From contig JARWMV010000249.1 of the NCBI GenBank assembly GCA_030998015.1, positions 248,001 through 312,000 on the forward strand: a DNA stretch of 64,000 nt, given 5' to 3'. This document shows, in pieces, positions 44,901-53,710 of this stretch. The stretch comes from Ceratorhiza oryzae-sativae. Lineage: Eukaryota; Basidiomycota; Agaricomycetes; Cantharellales; Ceratobasidiaceae. How positions within the stretch are numbered: position 1 is the first letter of the stretch; each line of letters starts with the position of its first letter. The notes under the pieces were generated by a model, which worked only from the letters and a program-made list of their open reading frames with translations, was not told the DNA's origin and ran no database searches. A program made the translations under genes and the position numbers.

Positions 44901-47112
44901 CTTCTTCCTGAAAGAGGTCTGTGAATTTGATGAATTCCTCTGGTATTTGAACCTCTTCTATTGCTGCTTTCCCTGTGATTTGATCCTGGTATGTTATTGT
45001 CAGGTCTTGCCACTCAATGACTGGCTCAGCTTCATCCAACAAGTCTTTTCCTAGTATGATTTCAGTGTCTCCTAAGACATCACATACAGGGTGCACTGGA
45101 GTGGAGTGTTTTGCCCTCCACTTCAATCTGGAGATCCACCTTTTCTGATATGGCATACTTGATCTCCTTTCCATCTACTGCAATTACTGACTTTTTGTCA
45201 TCCAACTTTATGGTCTGTATGTTCTTTTCCTTCACATAATCTTTGTCAATAAAGTTTCAGGAAGATCCTGAGTCTATGAGTGTCTTGGCTGGTTCCATGA
45301 TTACATTGACCAATGTGTATTTTATGGACTGATTATTTGATTTCTTTAGGTAATATACATTGGCCTTAAGGGGTTTGGTAGGATCCTCTGACATGGATTC
45401 AGTGGATCCCTCTAGTTGTCTGACTCAGTTTCCCAGTTATCTTCTTGATTGTTCTTCTCAGTACTTGCTTTCCCCTGGATCTTGTTTTTGTCATAGGTCC
45501 ATTGTCCTCAACAGTCCTTTACAACATGTCCAGGTTTACCACATTTGATGCTAAGCCACTCTTTTTGGCATCTATCCTTTTCCTCCTTCAGGATCCTGAC
45601 TAGGTTAGTTTGTTTACTTTCCTGTTTTGCTTTGAAGGTGTTGTTCTGGTTCTTGTTGCTATAGGAGTTCTGGTTCTGGGGATTCCAGCTAGAGGTCACT
45701 GTGCTTGTTCCAGTTGGATTCAGTTTCTGGCTTGCAAACAACATATCATCAGTTTTGCATGCAATTGTAATCCATTCCTCCAGAGTGGGCTTTTCTTCTC
45801 CCATGACCATAGATAATCATACTCACTCCTTTCACACTTCTGGTTTGAGTCCTTCCTTGAACCTATCAATTAGGGCATCTTCATTCCAGTCCACTTCCTG
45901 TTGCAGGGTCCTAAACCCTGTGACATAGGTGGCAGCACTACCAATTTGGGTGAGTTTACTTAGTTCCCTTACTGCCTTCTCCTTTTTGACAGGGTCAGAG
46001 AAGTTTTCTAGGAATGCCTTTTTGAATGCTTCCCAGGAGGGCAGGTGGGGGTGAGCCTCTTTTTGTGAGGGTTTCTTAAGGAAGGGTTGTGCCCAATTTG
46101 AGGCTTCTCCACTTTCCATATTCATCAGGGTGTTGGATATTTTCCTGTTGTCATTAAAGGTTCCTTCATCATAGTCTGCAAAGTAAATCTCCATTTTCAT
46201 TGGAAGGTCTTCTGCCCCTTTTCCTTTTTTGCCATTGAAGGCATCTGGTCTTTTCATCCATGCTTCTTTGGGAATGGATGCTCCTGCTGTGGTGGTCTGG
46301 TTCATGAAGGATTCCCTTGTTGTAGTGGTCCTCTTGGGTTTTTTCTCTTTCAGTTGGGCTGTTGATTCCCCCTGGAATGATCTTCAAACAAAGGGTGATG
46401 CTGATCTAGAAGATGCTTGCAATCCTCCCTCAGGTCTGGGGGTGGTTACTTGTGTTACCTGTGGTCTCCCTTGGATTTCCCTTTGATCCTTGATTTAATC
46501 AGATGGCCTTCCCTCTTCTAGATGGTTTGTCAGGTCAGTAACTTGTTGCTCCAGTGCCCTCATAACTTCCTCTGTGCTTTGGATAGTTATGTTCATGGTT
46601 TCCAAGTCAGTTTTGATATCTCCAATCTTGTTGGCATTCCCTTTTATAGACAATAGGGCATTCTTTTGTTGGTGCAATGTATCATTAACCACTCCAACTA
46701 TCTCACTGACATTTTTTGTCATCTCTGATACCCCTCTTTGATTCTTATAACAGTGTTCAGGCTCTCTCATGAGTAATTTCAGGATGTTATTGCAGTATCT
46801 GATGTATTGTTGAACTTCTTCCCATAATCAATCAAAAGATTTCCACATTTTTCTGATGATTTGATTGCCCTTTGTAGCCCTTCTTGGTTGCTTTCCCTGA
46901 AGTCAATTAGGCCCCTTCAAAGAATAGTGGCAATTATTTGCACAGGGGTCAATGATGCTAGGGTGCTGGGTTGTTTGTCAACTATTTCCCCTGCTTGGTT
47001 TGCAAAGGACATTTGTGGTACTGCAGTGTCCCCTTCATCTAGCTTGCCCCCTTGATCCTAAATGATCTCTGTAATTTCCTCCACCTTGTCTGTGGAAGTG
47101 TTTGTGGCTAGT
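41976..47112 (-). pseudogene. Chromovirus Gag-Pol, copy 1 (decayed)
   Basis: Read right to left: Gag pieces (46495-46770 and 45832-46305, start MNQTTTAGASIPKEAWMKRP), a zinc knuckle with its first Cys replaced by Ser (SIKCGKPGHVVKDC, near 45510), and protease/RT/RNase H (43930-45174) with GLRLVVDYRKLNAITKP, KMDIRWGFNNI and an intact YMDD at about 44360. Integrase follows (42338-43605; HSQ-less remnant with YDFIVKLPRSDGYDHILTVI), then a chromodomain (41976-42266; YQIRWKGYDPIEDTMEC). In-frame stops separate the pieces. The Gag N-terminus is cut by the family 2 repeat at 47113. Confidence 0.85.
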
Positions 47113-48421
47113 TGCTATGGATCACTAACATATTTCTATTATTTTAGTCTGCTCTGCCAACCTCAAGCAATGCCTCTGTAATTTTCTTGAAATTAAATGA
47201 ATTTGTATGCATCTGAATTTGTACTATTTGTGTTCCATTAAATATTACAAAATCTCCTCTTTCCAACACATATTTTATCGTGATTTTATCTTGAGAACCC
47301 AGGGAGATATAGAGGTTGCAATATTTCCTCTTATCAGGGAATGTTGATTACAACATCACACTGCTCATATCTCAGCAACCGCTTATGCTATCAAAGCGAT
47401 CTTGTGCTCTATCGATAGCCAATCTTCGGCAGTATTTGCTGCCCAAAGATTGTCGCGATCCGCTGGATCCTCGTGCCGGAATGGTCCAAAGATCATTAGA
47501 ATCTTACTGGACCATCAATCAAGATCTAATGACTCCAGTGAGTCGGGAGAGCCTTCCAAATTGATCCAGAAGCTTCCCCAACTCACTTTATGACTGACTG
47601 AGATGTAGCCTCTGTTCATTACATGTATATACTATGATAATATGATCTACAACCCAATAGCAGGTCTCAGATGCATCAATGCCTTCAATCCACACCCTGT
47701 CTTTACTCTCTTATCCTATACTGGGCTAGGGTGTACCCCAAGTATAGCAGTACCCTCTTTTGATGATTGCACTGGCATGCATGCATCTATTTGGCTCTGG
47801 AATGCCCTCCTCAGGGTATAAAAGGACCTCCTCTGAGGCCTTTCCAGACCACCTTCACTCATCTACTCAACCCAGACTGGTTATTGGTTTCCTTTTTCTC
47901 TTTCTATTTCTCTTGTCTGTGTGTGATTTCTTATATAACTAGTACTGAGGAATAAAGTACCATATTAGTTATATACTGTCTGATTCATTATATCTTATAT
48001 ACAGAGATATATAAGGATACAATATTGCCTGATTGAGCATGACATTAAGTACCAGCTATTAGAGGAAATCTAAGTACCTGTGGCTGAGGAAGTACATGCA
48101 TTAGGCAGCCCACCATCTATCCTATAAGCTATCACTTAAGTCTAGTATTAAGATTAGTATCAGTTAGTCCAAGCGACTAGGGCTGAACTACATTTAAGAT
48201 ATCTAAGGGAACCTGACCATAGTAGTCTTGCTCTTTATACCTATAAATTAGTCAGTTTACACTGTGAAAGATTAAGACTACCTTGAGTGTTACTTGATTG
48301 CATTGCAACTACTTTGAGCCTTCTTACTCTAGTCTAAGAAGTATTGAGTATGATTAGTGTATACTAACATATCTACATTTGCTTAAGCTCTATATATTCA
48401 AGTGTACCCTGACCTGTAACA
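47113..48421 (+). mobile_element. Family 2 LTR-like repeat, copy C
   Basis: 1309 bp, starts TGCTATGGATCACTAACA and ends CCTGACCTGTAACA; inverse of copy B. A TATAAAAGG box lies at 47817-47825. Flanking 5-mers are CTAGT and CAAGT (four of five agree), possibly an eroded target duplication. About 47368-47485 keeps CpGs that copy A has lost. Confidence 0.7.
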
Positions 48422-49439
48422 CAAGTTCCTCACAAAGGAACTGTTGCAAGACTCAGAGCAGCAGACAATACACCCAGACCTAGTGATGACAGAGAAAGCC
48501 TTGGGCATATAATAGTTGATTATACCCATCATGTAGCCTTGTACAAGCCTCATACTCAGGCTAACACCAGCCTTCCAAGGGTCAAGGAGACATTTCTTGA
48601 TTGTTTCAACCAGGTCCAGCCAATTGTGCTAACAAATATTTGTTCATAAAAAATAGATTAAGTAGCAGAACAAATGGACAAAGACCCCTTGGCAGCCAGC
48701 ACCTGTTACAGGTCAATGACTCACCTTGATAGATTGAAGGTGAGCCTCTGTCCATTGCAACTCATTTGGGTACCAATGATCATGCCATTGGCTGATCTGC
48801 TGTGGGCAAAGGTACTGGAAGGCATTGTAGTCAATTGAGCTAAGCTGTTTTATGACCTTGAATGGTCTCCCAGCATACCCAACTGCTCAGGCACTGGATT
48901 CAACCAAGCTCCAATAATTTTTGTGACACTTGTTAATTCTATGCATTGGATAGAGAGGAACTTGTTGCTTGCTGGGATTATTTGAATCTTGACAAGCAAC
49001 AGAGATATTAATGGAACTATAAGGTCCAGAGAGGGAGGAGATAGACTGCCATGTGTCAAGCAAGGTAGGATGAACTGTAGATAGTTGCTACACAGATTGG
49101 TGGATGTGAATATATGGATTATAACACTGTCATATAAATACTTAGGCACAGGTTGTTTTCATGCTTCTCTGCATTCTGGGCTGCTTTATAAGCCTTCTTC
49201 TGGCAAGTGTGCTGCACTCACTTGCAAATCTTCTTGTGCTTGCACAACTGAGCCTGATTCTGCACTTCAAGATATGCAAACTATGCCACCTTGTCTTCTT
49301 CCTCTGTTAGACAATCAGGATATCAGTGCTTTTCCTTTATTTGGTGTTCTTCTTGAGAGATTGACTTGAATGGTAGAGTTGCTTGTTGGAGCTTTGTTTG
49401 TGGTGGGGAGGGCCATTTGAGATTGAAGTCTAGCCCCAT
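48422..49439. other. Unclassified transposon remnant
   Basis: 1 kb, CpG-depleted. The minus strand near 48720-48900 has protein-like character (YAGRPFKVIKQLSSIDYNA, WHDHWYPNELQW) suggesting a decayed transposon protein, but I cannot name the family. No terminal repeats found. The 5-mer CCCAT at its right end is the left target duplication of the next element. Confidence 0.4.
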
Positions 49440-50136
49440 TGTTGTGACCCTCTGGATGTTTCCTTGCAAAGCACTTAAGTAGTGGCTACATTGACAGTTT
49501 GGTGTTAGGTGGTATGTATTGAGTGTTCTAGTTACAGTGTTTGTTATTAAGGATGTGATGCTGATATTCTGGCATTCTGGCATCAAGGGTAACTCAATTT
49601 CATCAGCTTATAAATCAGTGCTTCTGTAATTGAGTTACCCTTGATGCCAGAATGCCAGAATATCAGCATCACATCCTTATTTGTTATGGTCTATGGTGGT
49701 TGACAAGATAAAGCAAGCTGAGGCATCCAGTCTTGCTCTATCCTTCTTATATAAGCCTGTGGCTGTGGTGGCTGCAGATGTATTATCTAAGCACAATCTG
49801 CAGTAGGTACAGGTTATATACAGTACTATGGGTTAGGTAATTGCTTATCTTAAGTTTGTGCAGCTCCAAATCTTATAGAGCCATGCAAGGTCTGAGGGGT
49901 AAGTACTAAGGTCATGTGATCCTGCTGTAAGTGCTGACATCATGTGACAACTTGCTCCTTGCTCCAAGTAACAATGGAGAGAAATGCTGGAGCAAGTTCA
50001 GGGTAACCACTGTAAGCACCAATTAAGCACTGAGGTCACATGAACTTGTTTATGGCTCATTCTGCTTAGGAAAAATTGCCATAAATCTGTAAAAATATTC
50101 AGTTACTCTGTTATGTCCATTTGACAGGTCATAACA
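49440..50136 (-). repeat. Chromovirus 3' LTR, with a MITE inserted
   Basis: 697 bp, of which 140 bp are the MITE plus its target duplication. It has one unit of the tandem block where the 5' LTR has two. A TATATAAG-type box (read on the minus strand) lies near 49750. Confidence 0.92.
49548..49679. mobile_element. 132-bp MITE with perfect 52-bp terminal inverted repeats
   Basis: Arms 49548-49599 and 49628-49679 are exact inverse complements (start TAAGGATGTGATGCTG), with a 28-bp loop. It is flanked by perfect 8-bp duplications TTTGTTAT (49540-49547 and 49680-49687); the other LTR has a single uninterrupted TTTGTTAT at the same place. An 8-bp duplication points to a hAT-type transposase acting in trans. 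No coding capacity. Confidence 0.9.
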
Positions 50137-50152
50137 TTATCCCCCCCTTTGG
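50137..50152 (-). other. Chromovirus polypurine tract
   Basis: On the minus strand, AAAGGGGGGGATAA directly precedes the 3' LTR. It is the primer site for plus-strand synthesis. Confidence 0.75.
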
Positions 50153-50202
50153 ACATGTCTTGGGGGACCTCAAGACATGATTTCAATCCTTTATGCAAAA
50201 GG

Positions 50203-50329
50203 AATCTCATGCACCAAGGAGGTTAAGGGTGCTGGACTCAAACCAACAACCTTTCAGCTGATTCAGTATTGTTCAATGAGGTGAGGCTGAGTCAGGCTAG
50301 ACCCCTTAACCTCTATGTTACATGAGATT
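50203..50329. repeat. Imperfect inverted repeat with a tRNA-like B-box
   Basis: Ends AATCTCATG / CATGAGATT are perfect 9-bp inverse complements. An inner pair GGTTAAGGG / CCCTTAACC encloses a segment whose minus strand contains GGTTTGAGTCC, one change from the RNA polymerase III B-box. It could be a decayed tRNA-derived element, or a structured 3' region of the Rep-like gene. I could not fold a full cloverleaf. Confidence 0.35.
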
Positions 50330-50490
50330 GTTTTTCTTTTCTTTGTTGTGGAGGTTATTCCAGGGTGAGGAGGAGTCTGCTTCTTCTCTGGATGCCCCAA
50401 CTGTTTGGATGGGTGTAGCAGAAGTTGTACAATATAGTAAATTATTCTAAGGGAATACAAAGAATGGTTTTCCTCCTGAGTACACCCATT

Positions 50491-51775
50491 CTAGTTTTTT
50501 GATACCCATAAGTCCCCCTCTTCCCCCTCTATGTCTGACCAACACTTCATGATTGCTGACCAGCTATTACCCAGAATAACTGTCAGCTGTACCTTCATTG
50601 ATTTCACATGCATGTACCTGCCTGTGAAGTCTGCCTCATACTGGCTCAGGGCCTTGAGCAAGTACTTCCTGTTTGACTGGACCATGTCATCCAGGATCCA
50701 AATGTTGGCATCTTCCAACAAGTTCCCCATGTTCCACACATTGCACATCTGGCTGTGGCAGCCCTTGGGTTGTGCATACGCTGTTTTCCCTGTTCCAGTC
50801 TCTCCTTCTATCACCAGGATGCAATGGTGCACCCCTCTTCCTCTCTTCTTGACTTCCTTGGCAAACCATCTGTCTGCTTGGTCAATGTGCTCCCAGTCTT
50901 CCAGGACCTCTAACTCCACAGGGATTGCAGGCATGCAACCCCGGTCTTCCTTGAATGTGTATTTGGCATATGCTTGTACCAAGTTCCAGGTTGTCACCAT
51001 CTGGAGGGGGTGGAGGTGCTTGAATGCCTGGTAGTACTCCTGTTTCATCACTGAGGCAACAATCTCTGTCCCATCCTCCAAGTCTGCCTCCATCCTAGAC
51101 TGTTTTCCACCCTTTCCCTTCACCAAGATCTCCTCTAACCTTTCCAAGGTCAGATCCCCTCCCATCAAATCCTCTATCTCCTTGCTGTTAGCTCCAACAT
51201 CCTTCCAGAGATAGTTGAAGGCATCCCTTGCTGGGTTGCCTCCTGGCCTGTCCTTGAGGTCCTTGGGCAGAATGTTGGGGTGTTGCCCCTCAAAGTCCCA
51301 GAACCCCACATTCTGGGTGTTCCACCCACCCTTCTGTTCCTGACTGATGGAGAGGGTGTGGATGTGCAGGGGCTGGGTCAGGTCATAGTTCAGCTCCTCC
51401 AGGTTGTGCTGTTTGACCACAGCTAAAGTTGCCCAGTGATTGGGCCAATGGTGGCAGAGCACCTTGTATTGGGCAATGAGCCCACTTGAGGGCTGATCAT
51501 GTAGCTTCGACCAGGTCAGCAGCACTGCCCTGGTCTGGATGCAGAATTGGGGGGCCAGCACAGTTTCAGTCAGCTCTTTGGACCTGCAATCCATTGGTGT
51601 AGGCTGTGTAGAAGCAGGTGAGGGGGCTCAGCTTGATCCCAAGGGTGCCAGCAATGGCAATGCCAACCTCCACCCTGCGCTTGATTTGTTTGGCTGGGGT
51701 GTTCCCACATTTGAGCCATCTTTGCTTAGCATTGTTGGTTTTTTTAGAGGTAGATGCATCTTGTGGGGAGGGCAT
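50491..51775 (-). CDS. Rep-like protein: HUH endonuclease plus SF3 helicase, as in CRESS ssDNA viruses (retrotransposon cargo)
   Basis: Two exons (51584-51775 and 50491-51534, 49-bp intron, phase 0) encode about 411 residues. HUH motifs are in order: motif I LLTWS (69-73), motif II HIHT (121-124), and motif III YLWK (172-175) with the candidate nicking Tyr. FWDFEGQHPNI (142-152) resembles the block between motifs II and III in geminivirus-type Reps. The helicase part has Walker A GETGTGKT (308-315), Walker B IWILDDM (342-348) and a motif C-like VILGN (383-387). Such proteins nick and unwind circular ssDNA genomes. No stop interrupts either exon, unlike Gag-Pol around it. The N-terminal exon is conserved in copy 1, which supports it. 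Whether the protein is made or active is unknown. Confidence 0.82.
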
Positions 51776-52195
51776 GAGATGATAGCCCCTTTTACCCCCA
51801 AGGGCATCCCCTAGATATGCCTTCTCTGGCTGTTGTGGTCATGTGGTTTCCTGATGTAGGCTTGTGCTGGTTATGACGCATCTCCAAGGGGTGCCCTTCC
51901 TGCATTCCCCCATGTCAGCCTTATTCCTTGCTATGCTCAGGGCCTCCACTCCTCCATCTTTGGTCAGTGCCCCCTCTCTGACCCCTCCAGTAGTTAGGGG
52001 ATAGCGTATATTGACATGACTAGGCTAGGTCATGTGATTCCTGTGCTTTGTTGTTTGTTTTCTTGCAGATGGTCACATGTCTGTTTGTCTCACCTGACCA
52101 GACTTTGTTTTGATGTTTGTGCAAGTTATCATGTTGCACTGTGATCTTTTAATGTTTGTGGTTTTGTTGTTTCCCTTCCTCATCCTGTCTTTACT
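51776..52195. promoter_or_regulatory. Divergent intergenic region between Rep-like gene and ORF2, with conserved stem-loop
   Basis: About 420 bp separate the two divergent starts. GGTCAG (51962-51967) and CTGACC (51978-51983) form a 6-bp stem around the C-rich loop TGCCCCCTCT. Copy 1 keeps this hairpin twice. A second palindrome CATGAC/GTCATG lies at about 52015-52036. The usual CRESS loop nonamer is absent. Confidence 0.45.
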
Positions 52196-52728
52196 ATGTA
52201 CATTATTACCCTCAACTACAATCCCCTTGACTGCACCTGCTGGTCTCTCCCTGAGGGGGAGTACTGTGCCTATTGCAACCCTGTGTGCAACGCCTCCCTT
52301 GAGGACTTCCATGAAGGTGTCAGGAACTGGTTCTTTCTTGGGGTGCCAGGTACATGTGCTTCTTCTTTGTTGGTCTCTTGTTACTTACTTGCTCTGTAGA
52401 AGAGTGCATACTCCTCAATGGTCAGGCCCATGAGGCCACCCTTGAGCATGTCTGGGCACTCATTGATCAGGACTACAAGTCCTTTGAGGAGCAGGCTCAC
52501 CAGGCTGCTCTTGCCAAATTCTTCAAGGAGGGCTCTGCTCCCTTGTTTGAAGAGGCTTTGCCCTTTTCAGCATCTGGTTCTGGGTGTTTCCAGAACTACA
52601 TGGCTGACTTCCTGGGGGGGGAGGCCCCTTGGTTGCAGCCCACCACCCAGTCAGTTTTTTGGTCTGATAAGAAGGATAAGAAGGGCAAGAAGCCCTATAC
52701 CCAGCCCCTCAAGGGCAAACGTAAATAG
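52196..52728 (+). CDS. ORF2: Cys-rich accessory protein, antisense to the host element
   Basis: Exon 1 (52196-52349) encodes a Cys-rich head, CTCWSLPEGEYCAYCNPVC, spacing C-x-C...C-x2-C-x3-C, possibly a metal-binding site. The intron 52350-52399 (50 bp, GT..AG) joins in frame to exon 2 (52400-52728), which has AALAKFFKEGSAPLF, GGEAPWLQP and a basic end KKDKKGKKP. Total is about 160 residues. Cys pattern and the AALA.FF.EGSA.LF block recur in copy 1, so this is a real gene of the element. Its position opposite the Rep-like gene is that of a capsid gene in CRESS genomes, but I see no capsid similarity and make no such claim. Confidence 0.65.
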
Positions 52729-52803
52729 AGAGTAAAAATGTATTAGGTTTGATATATAAAAATTCTTATACATTTGAGAAAAAATCCGTGAGGGGCAAAG
52801 TGG

Positions 52804-53678
52804 TCATATGGGGGCTGCTTCCAACAGTGGCACCTCTTCCAGAGCTTTGACAAGCTCATTTTCCCACTGGTCCCAGTCCTGTTTGGCTCCTTCAATGGCT
52901 GGGTCCAGGGTGGGTTCCTTTATCACTGGCTTTGCTTCTTCCTCAGCCATGACCAGTGATTCTAGGCTTGATGTAAGGCTTGTCATGTCTGTGTTGTAAT
53001 TGGTGTTTTTGTTTGGGTGCACCTTCACCCAATTTTGGAAGTTGCTCATGTTTGCCTGCTTTGTCCTGATAGCAGTAAACATTTCATCAGTGGTAGTTGC
53101 TTCAAGCAGTCCCACATACAGTGCAGCCAGTGTCAACTCCCACTCTTCCAACAATGCCTTGGCCCAGCACTCCACCTCCCAGTCCCCCCCATCTACCATT
53201 TGGCCTGCAGCCCTCCTCTGTTGTCTTGCTGCCTCAGCCACCATGTCAACCATTGGTCCCACAATATTGTCAATGACATGCATTGGTGTTCTTAGCAAGG
53301 TGTTTCTTGTTGTTGGCTTCCAGCTTCCATGCCATATCAGGACCCCTAACCTGGGATCCAGGTACTTGTCATTGTTGATCCAGTTCCTTTCATCCCTTAA
53401 CTTCTTCAGGATGTACACTAGGTTAGCCCTGGCAACAGTTGCTTGGCATACCTCTGGGCATCTTCCACACTAGAGCAGTACATCCCTAGTTTAGGACAAT
53501 TTTCCTTGCCATGGTAGGGTGCTGGCCACCTAGTGGTGGGTGGCTGCCAAAGTGGGGCCACCTGATTTTTGACAAGTGGTATGTAACAGTTGGGATGTGC
53601 AACTGGGTGAGTGATAAAAGGCATGTTTTGAGGTTTTGCAGGTGTATTGTGGTGCAAGTGAGGTGGTAGAGCAGGCAC
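52804..53678 (-). CDS. ORF3: accessory protein of unknown function, frameshifted
   Basis: Sense with Gag-Pol and starting about 30 bp after the Pol stop. A Pro/His-rich N-terminal half (53418-53678, ending EDAQRYAKQLLPG) and a longer C-terminal half (52804-53418; GVLIWHGSWKPTTRNTLL, GLLEATTTDEMFTAI, NFQNWVKVHP) lie in different frames. Comparison with copy 1, where this stretch is continuous, indicates a one-base loss near 53425-53435. The acidic, Glu-rich tail ends at 52804. No recognised domain. Confidence 0.6.
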
Positions 53679-53710
53679 TGGCCTTTCTTTGGTATCCTGG
53701 ATGGCTCATT

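Larger units (their letters stand above)
32184..47112 (-). mobile_element. Chromovirus copy 1: cargo-bearing element truncated at both ends, with nested insertions
   Basis: Older relative of the complete element at 49440-59766, in the same orientation and gene order: Gag-Pol with chromodomain, ORF3, ORF2 (antisense) and the Rep-like gene. Its LTRs are gone; family 2 repeats abut both broken ends, inside the Rep C-terminus (left) and inside Gag (right). A copia element (33199-38837) and a solo LTR (39669-40348) are inserted in it. All its frames carry stops. The same cargo order in two diverged copies is the main evidence that the cargo belongs to the element. Confidence 0.78.

Noticed and set aside
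47316..47564. 82-codon frame (start MQYFLLSG) present in three family 2 copies
   Set aside because: It lies inside an LTR-like repeat, has no domain, and one copy is changed at many sites. More likely part of the LTR than a gene.
30881..48421. B-to-C unit as a 17.5-kb DNA transposon with long terminal inverted repeats
   Set aside because: No target duplication at 30876-30880 and 48422-48426, no transposase inside, and the repeats carry LTR-like TG..CA ends and TATA boxes. Kept as a finding only.
27636..48421. Copies A and C as the two direct LTRs of one family 2 element
   Set aside because: The flanks AAAGC and CAAGT do not match, no primer site follows A, no polypurine tract precedes C, and C interrupts a gag gene of another element.
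50221..50311. Functional tRNA gene
   Set aside because: B-box-like match and acceptor-like stem only; no good A-box or anticodon arm. Reported as a repeat with low confidence.
51776..52195. Search for the canonical CRESS/geminivirus loop nonamer in the Rep/ORF2 intergenic region
   Set aside because: No copy found on either strand, so I do not annotate a replication origin; only the stem-loop is reported.
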